Shown here one piece after another: positions 27,961-29,275 of a stretch of DNA of 29,275 nt. Positions within the stretch are counted from its first letter, which is position 1, and each line of letters begins with the position of its first letter. A program made the translations under genes and the position numbers. The DNA is from a virus, in IMG/VR virus record IMGVR_UViG_3300037584_000749, positions 1 through 29,275 of that record; one strand, 5' to 3'. Below the pieces are notes generated by a model. That model did not search any database, was not told where the DNA came from, and saw only the letters and a program-made list of their open reading frames with translations.

Positions 27961-29275
27961 AAGCGTGAGGTACAATTATATATATCTGATACTAGAGTTG
28001 ATTTATTCAAAGATGAAACAATAAGTATCACAGATTCTATACAGAACATTTCTGATATAAGTAAAGTATTTACACCATTTTCTAAAACATTTAATTTACC
28101 AGCATCAGCAACAAATAATAAACTATTTCAACACTATTATAATTTTAACATTAGAGATGGTTTTGATGCAAGATTCCAAGTATCTGCAAAAATAGAAATT
28201 AATTTTGTTCCATTTAGGAATGGTAAAATCAGATTAGAGGGTGTGTCTATGAAAAACAATAAGCCTTATTCTTATAAGGTAGTTTTCTTTGGAGAGCCAT
28301 CAAGTCTAAACGATTTATTTGGTGAAGAGGATTTAAGCTCTTTAAACCCATTATCTGCATATGACATTGAGTATAATTTAAGTGATTTATTAAATGCTTT
28401 TAAAACTGGTTTACAAACTACAGGAGTTTTAGCAACTAATGATTCTAATAGAAACATAGTAGTCCCTCTTATAACTTTAAAAAATTATTATACTTATGAT
28501 ACGCCTAGCACAAATAGATTAGACACAGGTAGTTTTTCAGATATAGAAAATGAAGTAAAACCTGCTATAAAACTTAAAAGAGTTATTGAAGCAATACAAA
28601 CTCAATACAATATTGCTTTTAATATGGTAGATGAACACACAGACGAATTTGTATTAACTGAAGATGGATCAATAGCTTTAGACGAAAGTGGAAATCCTAT
28701 AGTGCAAGAAGGCGCAACAACTGATATAAAAACTTTTTTTGGGAGTGAGATGTTTGATGAGCTTTATTTATGGTTACATAGGGAAAAAACTTCACATACT
28801 GCTTTAAACAGCACTACAGAACAATTTGGTATTAATTATACTACTGCTGCAATTAAAAGAACATTAAGTGATTACACTTATATAGGTGGAGATGGAGATG
28901 TAGTGTCAGGAGGTAAAATTACAATCAATGAGGGCGAATCTTATTCTTTAAGATTTAGATTTCTCCGATCTTTTTCTACTGTTGCACCTATTGAAGTTAT
29001 ATCAAGAGATAAAACAACAAACGAATTATTTGGTGTACAAAATCGTATATCTACAGGATCAGCGTTTACAGTACCTTTTATTGATTTAACAAGTGGTACT
29101 TTATCTTCGAGAGTATTTGAACCAGAAATAAGAATAAATAATAACACAAGTCAACTTCTAACTTTTCAAGCACAAAGTACTTTTCCGTCAGCATTTGGAT
29201 TACAAATAGATAAAACTGTTAATGGAGTAACAACAAACCACTTTTACGGTAATAGTTCCTTTCAATTAGCAGGTA
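27961..29275 (+). CDS. Tail-tip structural protein, N-terminal part (runs off the end; version B)
   Basis: Starts MKREVQLYISDTRVDLFKDE three bases after the distal tail gene and is open to the end of the window. SIQNISDISKVFTPFSKTFN, LPASATNNKLFQHYYNFNIR and GKIRLEGVSMKNNKPYSYKV are the hallmarks of a large tail protein in flavobacterial phages and prophages. Residues from about 236 to 277 are encoded by the 127-bp repeat. Past 28791 it continues as version B of a domain whose other version lies at 128 onward. Version B and A share NEGESY, DLTSGTLSSR, PEIRIN, QIDKTV and TTNHFYGN but differ widely between. Either continuation keeps the frame open. A host-contact role for the varying part is inference. 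Confidence 0.8.
28665..28791. repeat. Right copy of exact 127-bp terminal repeat
   Basis: Identical to bases 1-127 and in the same reading frame. After it the sequence diverges from the left copy. It marks the point at which the contig should close on itself. Confidence 0.95.

Noticed and set aside
1-29275. Diversity-generating retroelement as the cause of the tail-gene variation
   Set aside because: No reverse transcriptase gene or template repeat was seen, and the two versions differ by many non-adenine changes.
1-29275. Prophage or lysogeny functions (integrase, repressor, attachment site)
   Set aside because: No such gene was recognised, all genes point one way, and the contig closes as a free circle.
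1-29275. tRNA or rRNA genes
   Set aside because: No cloverleaf-like GC-richer segment was noticed by eye; a tRNA scan was not possible.

Overview
The window looks like an almost complete, unidirectional genome of a tailed phage (siphovirus-like) infecting a marine or otherwise low-GC member of the Bacteroidota, most likely Flavobacteriia. All credible genes lie on the + strand, the DNA is strongly AT-rich, translation starts sit in A-rich rather than Shine-Dalgarno-like leaders, and the structural proteins (DIS-type tail protein, tape measure ending in a VVSGDVTTAQELDRN motif, XkdF-like protease, Cys-rich micro-proteins) are of types I recognise from flavobacterial phages and prophages. No integrase, repressor, tRNA, transposase, DNA polymerase or CRISPR array was seen.

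The two ends belong together. Bases 1-127 are repeated exactly at 28665-28791, in the same reading frame of the same tail gene. The N-terminal half of that gene is at the right end (from 27961) and its C-terminal part is at the left end (to 1477). Closing on the repeat gives a circle of 28,664 bp. The last 484 bases are then a second, diverged version of 128 onward, which points to a variable domain in the tail-tip gene.

Layout on the circle, starting at packaging: small and large terminase (23737-25145); tail assembly chaperone with a probable -1 frameshift extension, tail completion, connector and distal tail genes (25180-27957); large tail-tip protein (27961 to 1477 across the junction); tape measure (1605-3383); head cassette of protease, three micro-proteins, scaffold and capsid (3415-6957); tail tube (7052-7588); a stack of three terminators (7617-7808); portal operon with connector and an S74-processed fibre (7844-12562); a block of membrane, secreted and lysis genes: thioredoxin-like protein, outer-membrane barrel, M15 endolysin and holin (12598-15833); then recombination/replication genes: NinG, SSB-like proteins, DnaB/RecA-type ATPase, sigma-like factor, several PD-(D/E)XK nucleases, DnaA-domain protein, nucleotide hydrolase-like protein, ParB-like protein and a small cytosine methylase (15945-23702).

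Two promoter styles can be read. CGTTATA with an ATG exactly five bases downstream occurs before four structural genes, and a fifth copy precedes the small terminase; this resembles a late promoter giving leaderless transcripts. TA-T(n)-GTA elements like the Bacteroidota TAnnTTTG -7 box precede several non-structural genes. The phage encodes a small sigma-like protein (18181-18672), a natural candidate to read the CGTTATA class. Everything here is by-eye reading; no similarity search was run.
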